DNA of 64,000 nt, taken from contig WHUX01000260.1 in NCBI GenBank assembly GCA_015179025.1, positions 1 to 64,000 on the forward strand, written 5' to 3'. Made by a program: the position numbers and the translations under genes. Origin of the DNA: Terfezia claveryi (lineage: Eukaryota > Ascomycota > Pezizomycetes > Pezizales > Pezizaceae). The number at the start of each line of letters is the position of its first letter. Within the stretch, counting starts at the first letter, position 1. Positions 1-10,715 of the stretch are shown in pieces. Under the pieces are notes generated by a model. The model was not told the DNA's origin. It saw only the letters and a list, made by a program, of their open reading frames with translations, and did not search any database.

Positions 1-131
1 AGAATGTGCACATAATATAGTTGGTAACGTACATAAGGAGGGACTATACTGCAGTGCATTGGCAATACAGACAATGGCAAAAAGACAAATTGCCATTGTA
101 ATACTTGTGGGCGCACTGCAACATAAGAAAA

Positions 132-143
132 TTTTTGCTGATG
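132..143 (+). other. Possible terminal end of a foldback-type element
   Basis: The 12-mer TTTTTGCTGATG is identical to the right terminus of the foldback element at 45992-46003. The sequence just upstream (GTAATAC..GCGCACTGC) loosely resembles that element's right subterminal region. It sits at the left edge of an LTR relic, so it may be the end of another copy cut off by the window start. A 12-bp match in AT-rich DNA is weak evidence. Confidence 0.3.
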
Positions 144-155
144 CCAGGGTTAGAA

Positions 156-828
156 GGACTTGTATTCAGCTAAGGACAGCTGCCTCAAAACAGTAAGTAA
201 TGTTACAGCTTAGGGAACAGACCTACCCTCTTTAGGAAATATTCCAATACCCAGTTATGGCTGCTAACTATTATGGCCTGATCAACTATATAGATATAGG
301 TAATATGTCTAGAATAGACAGGTATTAGCTCAGGGAAGTGTGTAACCTCTGAATGTATTCTTATATATATACTCTCTTCTATATAGTTCTATCAAGTTTT
401 TATATTTATTATTTATGTATTGTTATTGGTTATACTCCAATTCAGCTCCTGTATATCAGCCTGTCTACAATACATTGAAGTTTAGGCTACCTAATCAATG
501 TATGTTAGACTACAACATTCTTAATTGGAAAGTGTTTTCCTAATTAGGCAACAATCTGATATCAATACTACTAAGCTATTATAGGAAGCATCATCTAGAT
601 CTGATTACTCATTATTAGATCTAAGCTTCTATATAACCTACTACTTTTACATAGTTAATACAATAAGACCCACTGCAGTACTGTTTTAAGTCTCATATAG
701 CTTTACTCTTATCGAGTCTAGTTTACACTCAAGTTGTTACTGTATTTATACTTGTACTTATTACCAATAAACCCTTTTATACTTTCACCACCAACTTATA
801 TATCCATAGTAACAGCTCGCCTATAATA
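156..828 (+). repeat. Diverged LTR relic, Gypsy-A-related (copy 1)
   Basis: This stretch aligns throughout with the Gypsy-A LTRs near 25.6-26.2 kb and 46.6-47.2 kb. Shared landmarks include GCTACCTAATCAATRTATG, the GGCAACAAYCTGATATCA stretch near 545, ACTACTAAGCTATTATAGGAA and the CTCATATAGCTTTACTCTTA stretch near 692. It is more diverged than the other two copies are from each other. No gag sequence follows it on the plus strand, so it is best read as a solo or orphan LTR. The 3' edge is set by the shared ending GCTCGCCTATAA; the left edge is uncertain. Confidence 0.7.
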
Positions 829-1538
829 TATCTGTTATTAACTCATAATCAGGATTAACCTACTCATCAGCCCACTTAACTTTTTTCTTTTTTAATAAAG
901 AAAATAGGTAATAAAGATGATAGGCTAGTAAGGGTAGTATTTGCATATTTTCTTCTTGAAGATATGTCAATTGCTTATGGTAGTATTCCTTAATATACAG
1001 ATGCTTCAATTGGTCAATGCAATACTGTAAAACGCATTCCTTTTTAAATTCTGCTAGAACTTGTAGATCTATAAATCTTTGCAGCTTTGCATTAAGATCT
1101 ATCTGACTAGTAATAGTTATTTGTCTAGCTGTAGTTATAGTAGTGGCCAAAGTTGCTAAGATAGTAAGGAAGATAATAATAAAGTAAAGTATATTAATAG
1201 AGGTATTGTATTTATAGGTAGATATTATGGATATTATTCTGTAGATATATATTATTCTAGCTATAGAATATTATACTATAGAAAATATTGTGCAAGAGAG
1301 GATATTATATTATAGAAGTATCTATCGAGAGGCTAGTGCCCGTCAATTGTTAGTGTTGTTACTACTTCTAGCTTAGTTGCTACTACAATACATATGAAAG
1401 TTGTATTAGTGGTCTATAGGATATAACATATTTATATAGTAATATGAAACTTCTCAAAATCTCATATCTTTGGTGAAGATGGAAGATAGAATCTAATAAG
1501 ATTCTGTTTATAATAAAGTTATATATATTGTCTTACCA
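829..1538. other. AT-rich stretch without a recognisable gene
   Basis: A minus-strand open frame of 96 codons (860-1150) lies here but matches nothing I recognise. The part around 1290-1370 (GGATATTATATTATAGAAG..GAGAGGCTAGTG) has a diverged counterpart near 62310-62390, so it belongs to a dispersed repeat family. I see no promoter or splice structure supporting a gene. Confidence 0.4.
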
Positions 1539-2379
1539 GCATCTTAAGCTAGCCGATTTAAGACACTATCCATCTAGCCTCTGTAACAAGACTAGCCTCT
1601 ATCTTACTCTAAACCTATATGGGCTTGGCATTGTACGGGCTTAGTATTATGTTACAATCTTAACAGTAAAATAAAGTCAAAAAAAAACTAAAATGAAAAA
1701 ATAAAAGAATGAATTGAACCTCTGACTTGCTAATTATAATAAACTTGAACTAAAAACCCAATTTACTGTACTATAAACAAGTAATAATAATAATACTTAA
1801 CTAACCAATATGATCTATAAGATATAAACTTGATATAAGTATTGTATATTCAATTATTATCAATTATAGTAGGTTGTAGAGGGGTTGTGCTAATCAGACT
1901 AGTCTAGCAGTGTCTCAATTAGACCCTCATAGAGTCTAGCAGTAATATAGTCTTATCTACATAGAATATAGGTGCTGTTATTACAAGTTGAGTTTATATT
2001 CCAGTTATCTGTAAGTTTTGTTAAATAGACTCAGACCCTACTATTAATATTCTATTTGACTTTTGATCTAAGAACCTTGATATATAGGAATACAATATGA
2101 AATAGATAGCTGTTTGTAATTTGTTCATATCTTACATATTATATTACATCGATTATCTACTTCAATATTACAATTTAAGTAATCCTCCTGTTTTCCCAAT
2201 CTAGTAATTTTATTTAGTGTATACCAAGCTTACTACAAGTAACAAGCTAGGATAATGCCAAGCCTGCTCAGTGCCAAGCCCACTCAGTGCCAAGCCCACA
2301 CAGGTTTAGGGTAAGACAGAGGCTAGTCTCATTACAGAGGCTGGATAGATAGCATCTTAAATCAGCCAGCTTAAGACAC
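1539..2379. mobile_element. MITE-like DNA element with ~110-140-bp terminal inverted repeats
   Basis: The segment at about 1539-1650 is the inverted complement of about 2240-2379. Reading outward, both ends share CTTAAGCTRGCYGATTTAAG, then TATCCATC, AGCCTCTGT, TAGCCTCT, AAACCT and GGGCTTGGCA in the same order. The right arm carries a short direct repeat (GTGCCAAGCCCACTCA type) missing from the left arm. The interior of about 590 bp has no coding frame, so this is a non-autonomous element. I could not identify a convincing target-site duplication, and the superfamily is unknown. Confidence 0.65.
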
Positions 2380-3674
2380 CACAGAGGCTGGATACGATAA
2401 TATATTGTGAGTGAGTAGTGATTCTAGAATTAAAACTGAAAGTCTTGGCAGACAACACTAGCCTACAACAACCTCTAACCTCTGGAGTTGCAAGGTCATG
2501 AACCTACAATATATTAACCTGGTTCTATGAAATTATTTATAAGCTTCTAAAATAGGTAGCAACTTATTATCAAGACGGCCATTATTCACTTGCTTGTCTA
2601 GGGTAGGTACTATAATTGCTCGGAGCAATGCTCCGGGCTTACATATCAAAACGCATCGACGTCAGGAAAGCACTCCATCCACATAATTTCCTTACACATA
2701 AACAAGGAAAAAAAAAAGTGAAAGTCAACGGGGCATAGGATCATCGGGGGGAGAATGAAGGAAGGATTGGGGGTGGGTTATTTGCAACTTTTTCCTTGAA
2801 TTGTTGGTATTGGAACTGAAGAATATTACTTTTGAGGTATACTGTACATAGCCCACTAAATCACCAGTGATTCACAATGCTGTTTTGTGCATTTCTATAA
2901 TACCACTGGTACCTAGCCAGCAAAACTTGCGTGCAGTTGGTGTTGGGGCGTGGGAGGGGTGGAGGTTACTCGTACTTCAACCTAGACTTCTCGTGTTGCT
3001 GAATAGGCCAGGCCGTCCACCGAGATACCGTATAATTATTCTTACCTTAAATAGGTACTACAAGCACTCAACAAAACACACTACAAGTAGCAAATGGGAA
3101 GGAGAGGACGATAGAGGAGGCCTATGAGGACAGGGACTAGCGTAGACCTCCAATGAGACCTCCTTTTCTTTTTTTCCAAAAAAAAAAAGAAAACACAATC
3201 CAACGCCTTTGCGTATACATTTGTTATGATGCATCATTATGTTTCTGGATCTTTATATATTTTAAACCATTGTATAAGTGTACCTATATATAAAGCAAAC
3301 AAGAGTCTATCTATACAAGTAATTAAGGGGGGAAAAGGTAATAATTTCCGTGAACCCACAGAACCACAATTTCAAATCAATGGACAAAAAAAATTTTTTT
3401 TTCACAAATCCTCCAAATGCATATCACATCAGGAAATCATCCCTCGTCTAGAGGTATTCCCCAGGATTCTGAATATGTAATAAATCTCTATGAGGGCTAT
3501 GATAGAGTGAATGGATCCAAATATAAACCCTCCAGACCACGACCCCTAGCACGGCAAGCTCATTAAGCACAGAGATGCACAGCAGGAACCTGACACCGCA
3601 AGCCAACTCAGTGTGGTCGCTCCGACTCTACCGGATCGATGCCATGGCGATATATCTACCCCACCCACATTAGC
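2380..3674. other. Left boundary of the gene island; no gene seen
   Basis: Base composition changes at about 2600 from AT-rich repeat DNA to balanced composition. Short open frames at 2867-3127 and 3226-3480 have no recognisable protein character and look incidental. The part nearest 3674 is probably the 3' flank of the GCL modifier gene. Confidence 0.5.
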
Positions 3675-4649
3675 TTATAGAAACAAAGTAAGAATAGGAT
3701 TGGGATTGGTAAAGTACCCTTTATTCTCCACGACACTCCTATCCCGAACTACGGCGGTGTACTTGACTACCCACAGGGGAAGCACGGTGGCTTTGGGCAT
3801 GGACGTAGACTCGAAAATCCCACTCTCGGAAATTACCCGCTGGAGGCCAGGTGCTGTTAGCACCTCGCCGGAGTCATTGTGTGTGAGTAGTTCGATCCCT
3901 TCGCGTTTAGCATAGTGGATTAGTTCGCGGGGAACAACGCAGCAGTCCCGGACGTTGATTTGGACGACGGAGGGGCGGACTCGAGGGGGGAGGAAGTGGT
4001 GCTGTTGATGCTTGAGGAGGGGGCAGCGGTGGTAAGGGTATTAGAGTTGGAGGGGGAGAAGCCGAGACCACGGAGCAAGCGGGATAAACGGGAAGAGCCA
4101 AACTCAGAGAGGCCGATGCGAGAGATGAGGTTTGAGTGAACGAGAGACTCTAGGGTGGAGTATGTTGTAAGGAAAGATTTCGTCTCCTCATCTACCTCCC
4201 CTTCTCCCTCGCCCCCAGCAATAGTGCCTCTGGGTACTTCATCCTCTGCATCGAACGCCACCCCCGGAAAGGCCACATTCAGTAAATCGATCCTCTCCAC
4301 TCCCAACACCTCACACACTAGCTTCACCGCGTCGAGGGTGTGCTGGTTCCGATCCTCAACAGGCACGTTGGGCAGATAGAATAGCTTGACTGTGACGTCA
4401 TAGGCGTCTCGGGATTCGCTGAGGCTTGGCGGGCTGGGAGAGAGGGTGGCTGGGGCGAGGAGCGTTCCCGTGGGGAGGAGCTTCGTCCAGGAGGAGGGGC
4501 TGTGGCGCGGGCGTGCTGGAGGGTAGTGAGGAGGGTGGTGAGGAGCTCGGTGGAGGTGGTGCTGGTAGGGGTTGGCGGGGGAGGGAGCTGGTGATTATGT
4601 TGCCGGTGCGGAGGAGGAGGAGCCTGGGGGCGGGAGTAGGAGTGGCCAT
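3675..4649 (-). CDS. GCLM: Glutamate-cysteine ligase modifier (regulatory) subunit, aldo-keto-reductase fold
   Basis: This is the regulatory partner of glutamate-cysteine ligase, the first enzyme of cytosolic glutathione synthesis. Recognised segments in order are: an N-terminal RLLLLRTGNI strand from the ATG at 4649; DAYDVTVKLFYLPNVPVEDR; VERIDLLNVAFPGVAFD; ISRIGLSEFGSSRLSRLL; then, after an intron, QINVRDCCVVPRELI and the hallmark IELLTHND near 3880; and a C-terminal YTAVVRDRSVVENKGYF. The intron is 4068-3980 (minus, 89 nt, GTCTCG..CTCGAG, with CTAAT inside), giving exons 4649-4069 and 3979-3675. The N-terminal part needs two frame changes between about 4600 and 4480, and no GT donor exists there. 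Each is explained by one missing base in a C-run, giving about 295 aa, normal for fungal homologues. Family identity is firm; the first 60 residues are uncertain. It is divergently paired with DCTN5. Confidence 0.85.
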
Positions 4650-5033
4650 GGTTTGGTGGGGGTGCGGGGTATGTGGATGTCGAAGATGATGTGTTTGAGG
4701 GGGGGCTTTCGACGAGAATTGCGATTCTGGCGTGCAAGTAAGAGGAGGTGGGTGGGCTACCAAATATGTAAAAAATATCCCAGACGGCCGCCAAAAGGCT
4801 CCGGGGTGAACCCCTCGACTGCGGATCGCCCGCTCCCCTGTCCGCTGGTTCTCTTTGCTTGTTCCATACTTTATATCGGCGGGGTACAGGAACCCGCCTG
4901 CCCTTACCGGGGGCAGATCTTATCTGATCATCTCGCCAGCCCGCCAGCCAAGTGGGCGTGAGTAGTCAACACAGAACCATCATCAGCACAAGTATCCCCC
5001 GAGTATTCGATCTCCGAATCCCAGCAGACCATC
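4650..5033. promoter_or_regulatory. Shared divergent promoter region of GCLM and DCTN5
   Basis: Only 384 bp separate the GCLM start (4649, minus) from the DCTN5 start (5034, plus), so the two genes must share this region for initiation. It includes a TATATC stretch near 4872. No defined regulatory motif was assigned. Confidence 0.5.
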
Positions 5034-5986
5034 ATGCCCGCGAAACAGGCAAAGGGGGAGTATATCGAGACGGTGAGTGCCGGCTAGCGACATATTCTGG
5101 TGAGTCCTCGGCCACCTGAAAGAGACCGGCGGCTGTACGGGGAAGCAAGGCGCCGGCTTGAATCTACAACAGCTGTATACACTGCGAGATGGTTTTTCCC
5201 AAGAATGTAGGTCGGCTAACTCATCGAGATTCCCAGGACACTGGAAACAAGGTCTCTCGAAAGTCAAACATCGTCGGCAGCCAGAACATCATTCTAGGAG
5301 GCAAGGTAATATTCCCATCCCAGCACCCCTACCTGTGCAGTAAAGATCAGATCCTAACACCCCTACCCCCCGCAGACAATAATCCAGGCTGAATGCACCG
5401 TCCGCGGCGACCTCCGCCGCACCATCCCCTCCAGTAGCTCCTCCTCCAGCAACAGCGCCAACGTGGCCATCGCCATCGGCCGGTACTGCTTCCTCTCCCG
5501 CTCCAGCATCCTCCGCCCACCATGCAAGCTCCTCAAAGGCCAGTTCAGCTACTACCCGATGAAGATTGGAGACCATGTTTTCGTAGGCGAGGGGAGTGTG
5601 GTTGAGGCGGCGGTGGTGGGGAATTGGGTTAAGATTGGGAAGGATTGCGTTATTGTAAGCTTACCTCCTCCCTGGGGTGTATCACTTGGGTGTGTGGAGT
5701 TAGCTAATGTTGGGTGTACGTGATAGGGCAAGTTTGCAATCATCAAAGACTGTGTGAGGATTGAGGATGGGACCGTTATAGCTCAAAATACGGTCATCCC
5801 GAGCTTTTCACTTGTGAGGGGCAGGCCAGGGCTGGTAGTGGAGGAGTTGCCAGAGACTGCGCCGGATGGGTTAGATTGTGAGTTTCTTGTGCTCCTAAGC
5901 TTTGGGCTTTACATTTTGGGGAGCTGTTGAAGTGTGCTAATGAGATTGAGATATCAATAGTGAAGCAACTCTACCGGATGATATAA
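5034..5986 (+). CDS. DCTN5: Dynactin subunit p25 (left-handed beta-helix protein)
   Basis: This is the p25 subunit of the dynactin pointed-end complex, which helps dynein engage cargo such as early endosomes. Five exons give one continuous frame of 187 aa: 5034-5072, 5237-5305, 5376-5654, 5727-5877 and 5961-5986. Introns begin GTGAGT, GTAATA, GTAAGC and GTGAGT and all end in AG. The product reads MPAKQAKGEYIETDTGNKVS, then SNIVGSQNIILGGK, IIQAECTVRGDLRR and VAIAIGRYCFLSRSSILRPP. It continues with FSYYPMKIGDHVFVGEGSVV, VGNWVKIGKDCVIGKFAIIK and TVIAQNTVIPSFSLVRGRPG, ending LKQLYRMI. The repeated hexapeptide-like turns and the conserved FSYYPMKIGDHVFVGE segment identify the family. The start is the only ATG consistent with the conserved N-terminus. 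It is transcribed convergently with PCC1. Confidence 0.95.
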
Positions 5987-6570
5987 TGACAGAAGATGAG
6001 ATTCGACATACCCAAGGCAAAGGATGTCTATGGGTTGGCAAAATTGTACTGCCTCTTGTTTCTTTGGTCTTTGATCTTGATGGTTCAGTTCTTTGCTTTC
6101 AATCGGTCAGATATTTGTCTTTGTGGTTACGCCTCGGTTCCGTTACATTGCACAGAAACACCAATGCAGAAACACCAATGCTACACTCCCAGATTCTTGC
6201 ATATTGGGCAGTCAAGGTCAAATTAGGTAGTCTGTAGACGTATGTTGCGCCATTGTACAATACGAAGCTGTCGATTCACAGAAATGAGAGAGAAATACAG
6301 GCCCACCAGGCAAATGAAGACCGGAATTCTCCCGGGTCTGGCATGGCTCCCGGATCCCTATTCATCTTTGCCAAACCACTGCGTGCTGACCTCAATGGAA
6401 TGGGGACATTCTGGAAGCTCCCCAATGGAACCACATAAAGCCAACCCTTTTTATGCACTCACGCCCATTTTGATTCTAACATTTTCCAAACGACCCATAT
6501 CCTTATTTTTTATTTTCTACTTTTATTTTATTTTCAAAAGAACAGTTCCACCCCAACACTTCCCCCCCCT
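5987..6570. other. Convergent 3' intergenic region DCTN5/PCC1
   Basis: This holds the 3' flanks of two convergent genes. A 16-bp sequence (CAGAAACACCAATG type) occurs twice in tandem near 6157-6181. No coding frame is credible. Confidence 0.5.
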
Positions 6571-6936
6571 TCACGCCACGATATTTTCCCTATCCACCAT
6601 CTCCATATCCAGCGCCTCGGGGCTCAACTCCGCCGCGACGCTCACACACAACCTGACGCTCTCGATCGCGCCGTTGACAGCCACCCGCAGCATCCGCGCC
6701 GATGTGGCAGAGTAGTGTATCTCCAGCATGTCCTGGCTGCACGAGAAGCTCCGGAGGACAGAGTCCTTTGAGAGTTCGGGATCGACGGAGAGCGCGCGGG
6801 CGATGTAGCTGGCGAGGGGGCCGGGGGGAAGGGGAATCTTGATGTCTCTGTGTGAGAATTTGTTTAGTAGGGAATGAATGGGTGGAGGGGATGAAGTATG
6901 GGGTGGGATGGGATACAGGGTATGTGGCATTGCCAT
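6571..6936 (-). CDS. PCC1: EKC/KEOPS complex subunit Pcc1
   Basis: Pcc1 is the small dimerising subunit of KEOPS, the complex that makes the t6A modification of ANN-decoding tRNAs; in yeast it also affects transcription and telomeres. Two exons on the minus strand (6936-6917 and 6847-6571) flank a 69-nt intron, GTATCC..CACACAG, with branch-like CTACTAAAC. Splicing gives a 98-aa product starting MAMPHTLDIKIPLPP, followed by ASYIARALSVDPELSKDSV, a beta-strand region, and the family signature TSARMLRVAVNGAIESVRL. Length and the RMLRVAVN motif match the Pcc1/LAGE3 family. Unspliced, the frame also stays open but inserts a non-conserved YPIPPHTSSPP segment, so the spliced form is preferred. Confidence 0.92.
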   Translation of the reverse strand: MAMPHTLYPIPPHTSSPPPIHSLLNKFSHRDIKIPLPPGPLASYIARALSVDPELSKDSVLRSFSCSQDMLEIHYSATSARMLRVAVNGAIESVRLCVSVAAELSPEALDMEMVDRENIVA

Positions 6937-8234
6937 ATTATTCAGGTTATATGTGTTGTGGAGTACAAGTAACGTTCAACAAGACTAAGGTAACGTATAG
7001 GATGTGAGGGGGCTCGGCTCTCGCTTCAGCCTCTTGTGGCCAGCACTGCGGCGAACGTTCGAGAATTTGGCATGTACATACCTAACTAGGTAGCGATGTA
7101 GGTAAGTACGGCGGATCCTGGTCCTATTGCAAAGCGTTGCCTCAGCAACGGCGCGGGTCCTTCCCCCCTTTCGCGGATAAAACGCCAAGCCACACGCACA
7201 CACTACACGCTTCTTTTCAACAACAAACAAAGCCGATTGGTGAGGCACCGTCCCCCCCCTCTCTATGCAAGTCAACACCTTTGCAAGGCACACACACAAA
7301 AATGGAAAGATGCACGTTTTCTCACCAGTTACATTTCTCGTCTTTCTTGTGCTGTGAGGCGTTTCATGTGTGGAGAAACTGGTTTTTATGGGTTTGCCAG
7401 ATAGAAGTGTAATTGTATCGGTTGGTATCTACCATAGTTAGGGGTTCCTTACTTCCCGCATAGCATTCCAGGTACTTATTAGTCCACTGAGAGGCGTGTT
7501 CAGCCTGCTGGTGCAGGTGCAATGCCCTGCCCTGCCCTGCCCTGCCCTGCCCTGCCCTGCCCTGCCTGCAGAGCCCCCTATGTAGTACACGCCAGTCGGA
7601 TACTCCGATTCGTCTTCTTCTTATCACTTTTCGTAGGGGAAGAACAACTCCTCCGTCACCTCCCCCTTTGCTCGCCCCAAACCCATCCTCATCCCATCTC
7701 CGCTCTCTCCCTCGCTCTCCCTTCCCCCCCCCCAGAAAAACCCTCCCCCTGACTAGTCCTTCTTCTTCTCCTTTTTGTTACCGTCGGGCTGCGCCGAACT
7801 GCAATCAAGGCGTCAACAAACGTTGCAATTCTCTGTTCGGGTGTTTGTTTGTTTTGTTTTGTTTTTTGCCAAAAAGTATCGGCGAGACTTTGTGCGTAAT
7901 AGCGAGAGCTTCCCCCCCTCCCCCCCCCACCCCACGTTCCGTCACACGACTCCCTTCCGAGAATAAACACAAACTTCAGACGGCTGTATCGTTTGATTGA
8001 TCCATTGAGTGAGTTATTGATTGATTGATTGATCGATCGATCACGACTGTCAAAGTGTAAATAAACAAAACTCCTTCCCCCCAAACCCCAGAGTCACTTG
8101 GGAAAACCCCAGGCCCATCACGCTCGAGTCCTTGTCCCTCATATATACAACACGCCCCCCCTCCCAAAGAGGAGAGGAAGTTATCAACTCATTCTCTCTA
8201 AACCGGTACCCTCCAGAGCCGTAACTCGCCCGCA
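6937..8234. other. Divergent intergenic region PCC1/CDC14
   Basis: This 1.3-kb region separates two divergent genes. It carries a perfect CCCTG pentamer array at 7522-7566, a pyrimidine-rich stretch at 7640-7760 and a TTGA/TCGA tetramer run near 8011-8042, all typical of fungal promoter and 5'UTR DNA. Open frames here are low-complexity and not supported as genes. Confidence 0.5.
7522..7566 (+). repeat. CCCTG pentanucleotide microsatellite
   Basis: About eight consecutive copies of CCCTG with no interruption, upstream of CDC14 and PCC1. Confidence 0.95.
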
Positions 8235-10578
8235 ATGCCCTCCTCAACCCGAGAAACGGTTTGCGGAAATGTCATAGAGTACATTCAAGGTATGTTCTCC
8301 CTCATTACATCCCCCGCACCGGACCCACAACTAACAAATACCCCCCCCCAAAAAAAACGCACCGAATAGATCGCCTCTACCTCGCCTGCTACACTGCCCA
8401 ACCTACCCCCAACACCGCTTTCCCCCCTCCCCCCATCCCGAACCCCTACGGTACTCCAGCCCCAAGCCGCGGTAATTGCTCCCCAACGAAACGCTCCCGC
8501 CGGTCAAACGACCTGACAATCGCCCCCGGCTTGAAGCCGGTGTACTTTTGCATCGACGACAACCTTCTGTACAATGCCTTCTTCCACGATTTTGGTCCGC
8601 TGCATATTGGTCATTTGTATAGATTCGCGGTGATGCTGCATGACATTTTGGGGGATAAACAGAATGAAGGGAAGGCGGTGGTGTTTTGGAGTAAGTGCGA
8701 TCCGAGGAGTAGGGCGAATGCGGCGGCGTTGCTGGCTTGTTATATGGTGGGTTCCTTCCCCTCCTCCCCCCCTCCCCCCCTCCCCCTTTTTCCATCCCCA
8801 GAGGAAACAAAAACCTGCCCCTATCTAACATGCAAGAGAGGGCTAATTGCGGGGGATATAGGTCTTGATTCAATCATGGCCACCGCATCTAGCTCTTGCG
8901 CCGATCGCACAATGTGACCCTCCCCTTATGCCGTTCCGAGATGCGGGGTACTCCCAGGCGGACTACTCCCTAACAGTGCAGGATATCGTGTATGGTATAT
9001 ACAAGGCCAAGGAGAAGAATGTATTGAGTATCAAGGACTTTTCCCTCGAAGAGTCAGTTGTCATCCTCTCTCCTCACTTCAGCATCTACATGGTCACCAT
9101 TTGATCAATCATCTAATACCGCTTCTCAGATATGAACGCTACGAACGAGTCGACATGGGTGACTTCAACTGGGTCACACCAAACTTCCTCGCCTTCGCCT
9201 CCCCCCAACATAAACTCCCCGCCGCAACCCAAACTCAACCACCCATCCCCAAGACCCTCGCCGAGGTCGCCTCCTGCAGTATCAGCCAGCCTTTCAAAAA
9301 CGTCCTGCACCATTTCCACACCCGCGAAGTCGGCCTCGTTGTCCGGTTGAACGACGAACTCTACCCCGCACAGTACTTCACCAACCTCGGGATAACCCAT
9401 CTCGACATGTACTTTGACGACGGGACCTGCCCCCCCCTCAGCCTCGTACGGAGATTTATCAATCTCGCGCATCTAGCAATCACCGTGCATAAAAAGAATA
9501 TCGCTGTGCACTGTAAGGCTGGATTAGGGAGGACAGGGTGTCTCATTGGTGCATATCTGGTGTATAGGTATGGGTTTACGGCGAATGAGGTTATTGCTTA
9601 TTTGAGATTTATGCGTCCAGGGATGGTTGTGGGCCCGCAGCAGCATTGGCTACATCTAAACCAGGGGGAGTTTCGCCAGTGGTGGTTCGAGGATAACCTT
9701 ACCCCGCAGTCTACAAACGTGTCATTGACGTCCTCCGCTGGTAACCTGGGAGTCGGTGGCATTAAGCTCGTTCCGTCTACGCCCAGTAAATCGAAGAGAG
9801 TCATCAGCGGGACTCCGCCGAGCAATAGACGGGTCTTGGGCGAGGTAGACGGGAATGACAATACGAGTCAGGGGGATATAATGCCGCTCTCCCTGTACCG
9901 ACACCGGGACAGCCAAGGAAGACGAGTAAGCGGTTTGGGAATTCGACGGCCTCAGGTAGAGTCTCGGGTACGACGGAGGTGTATGAGGATGCGTGTGCGG
10001 ACCAGAATATAGATCCGGGGAGTACGACTCCAGCAGGGCCGCCCCCTCCTTATGCGAAGGCTGTTGCACCAAATAATAATACAAGCCCGACTACCGCTGG
10101 GAAAGCAGTGGCGAAATATGAACAACACCATCCATCGTCATCGGGAGAGGAGATGTCGGAGGAAGAATACCTCCTCAGAAAAACTATCAAAGCTACCCGC
10201 CGGACATCTACCTCCCGCTCCAGGAGCTCCGCGGCAGCTAGATCAAAGAAAGCGGGCAGCCGCAGTGTCAGTTATTCTATGACTCATACTACCACAACTA
10301 CAACGGTTGGTGTGAGCGGCCGTGCGGGGGGTGTAGGGGTGGGGGAAGAGAGGGAGAGAGTTAGTCCACCCAGTGCGGGAAAAGGTGGGAGCGGGAGCGG
10401 ACAGTTGGCTGGGGCAAAGGTCAGGAGCAGTCCAAGGCGGAGAGTGGTGGCTGCGGGGAAGGAGGGGGAGGTGGGAGATCATGTTGCCCTGGAAGGGGGA
10501 AGGGTTGGTGTGGAGACAAGGCAGAAGGCGGGGGTGAGGAAGGTTAGTGGGAGGTTAGTTGGCACCGGAGGCAAGTAG
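8235..10578 (+). CDS. CDC14: Cdc14 dual-specificity protein phosphatase
   Basis: Cdc14 dephosphorylates Cdk sites and acts in mitotic exit, cytokinesis and septation in fungi. Exons are 8235-8289, 8370-8746, 8862-9052 and 9130-10578, with donors GTATGT, GTGGGT and GTCAGT and AG acceptors; joined codons are in phase. The N-terminal non-catalytic domain is seen in PVYFCIDDNLLYNAFFHDFG and VVFWSKCDPRSRANAAALLA. The catalytic domain follows with FNWVTPNFLAFASPQ and the P-loop VHCKAGLGRTGCLIG, catalytic Cys at about residue 336. The C-terminal tail is Ser/Arg-rich with PTPGQPRKTSKRFGNSTASG and TSTSRSRSSAAARSKKAG. In the tail the frame shifts at the G5 run 9871-9875; a sixth G would join SQGG to YNAALPVPTPGQ. 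With it the protein is about 690 aa. Without it the frame ends at 10012, still containing the whole catalytic domain. Confidence 0.93.
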
Positions 10579-10652
10579 GGATTGTCTTCCTCGCCGCTAC
10601 AATTGTCACTACCGCCTCTATTGGGGAAGAAAAAGGGGGGTTCTAGAGGATA

Positions 10653-10715
10653 ACCTGTGTGTGTCTTTGTGTGCGTGTGCGTGTGTGCGTGTGTGTGAGA
10701 GTGTGTGTGTGTGCA
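10653..10715 (+). repeat. TG-rich microsatellite
   Basis: Imperfect (TG)n with CG interruptions just downstream of the CDC14 stop, probably in its 3'UTR. Confidence 0.85.

Noticed and set aside
860..1150. 96-codon minus-strand frame in AT-rich DNA
   Set aside because: It looks protein-like but is isolated among repeats, with no homologous motif. Kept only as a note in the region entry.
7668..8084. Overlapping frames upstream of CDC14
   Set aside because: Driven by homopolymer and pyrimidine runs in a promoter/5'UTR region; no conserved protein features.
9113..10084. Long minus-strand frames opposite CDC14
   Set aside because: Shadows of a strongly conserved plus-strand gene.
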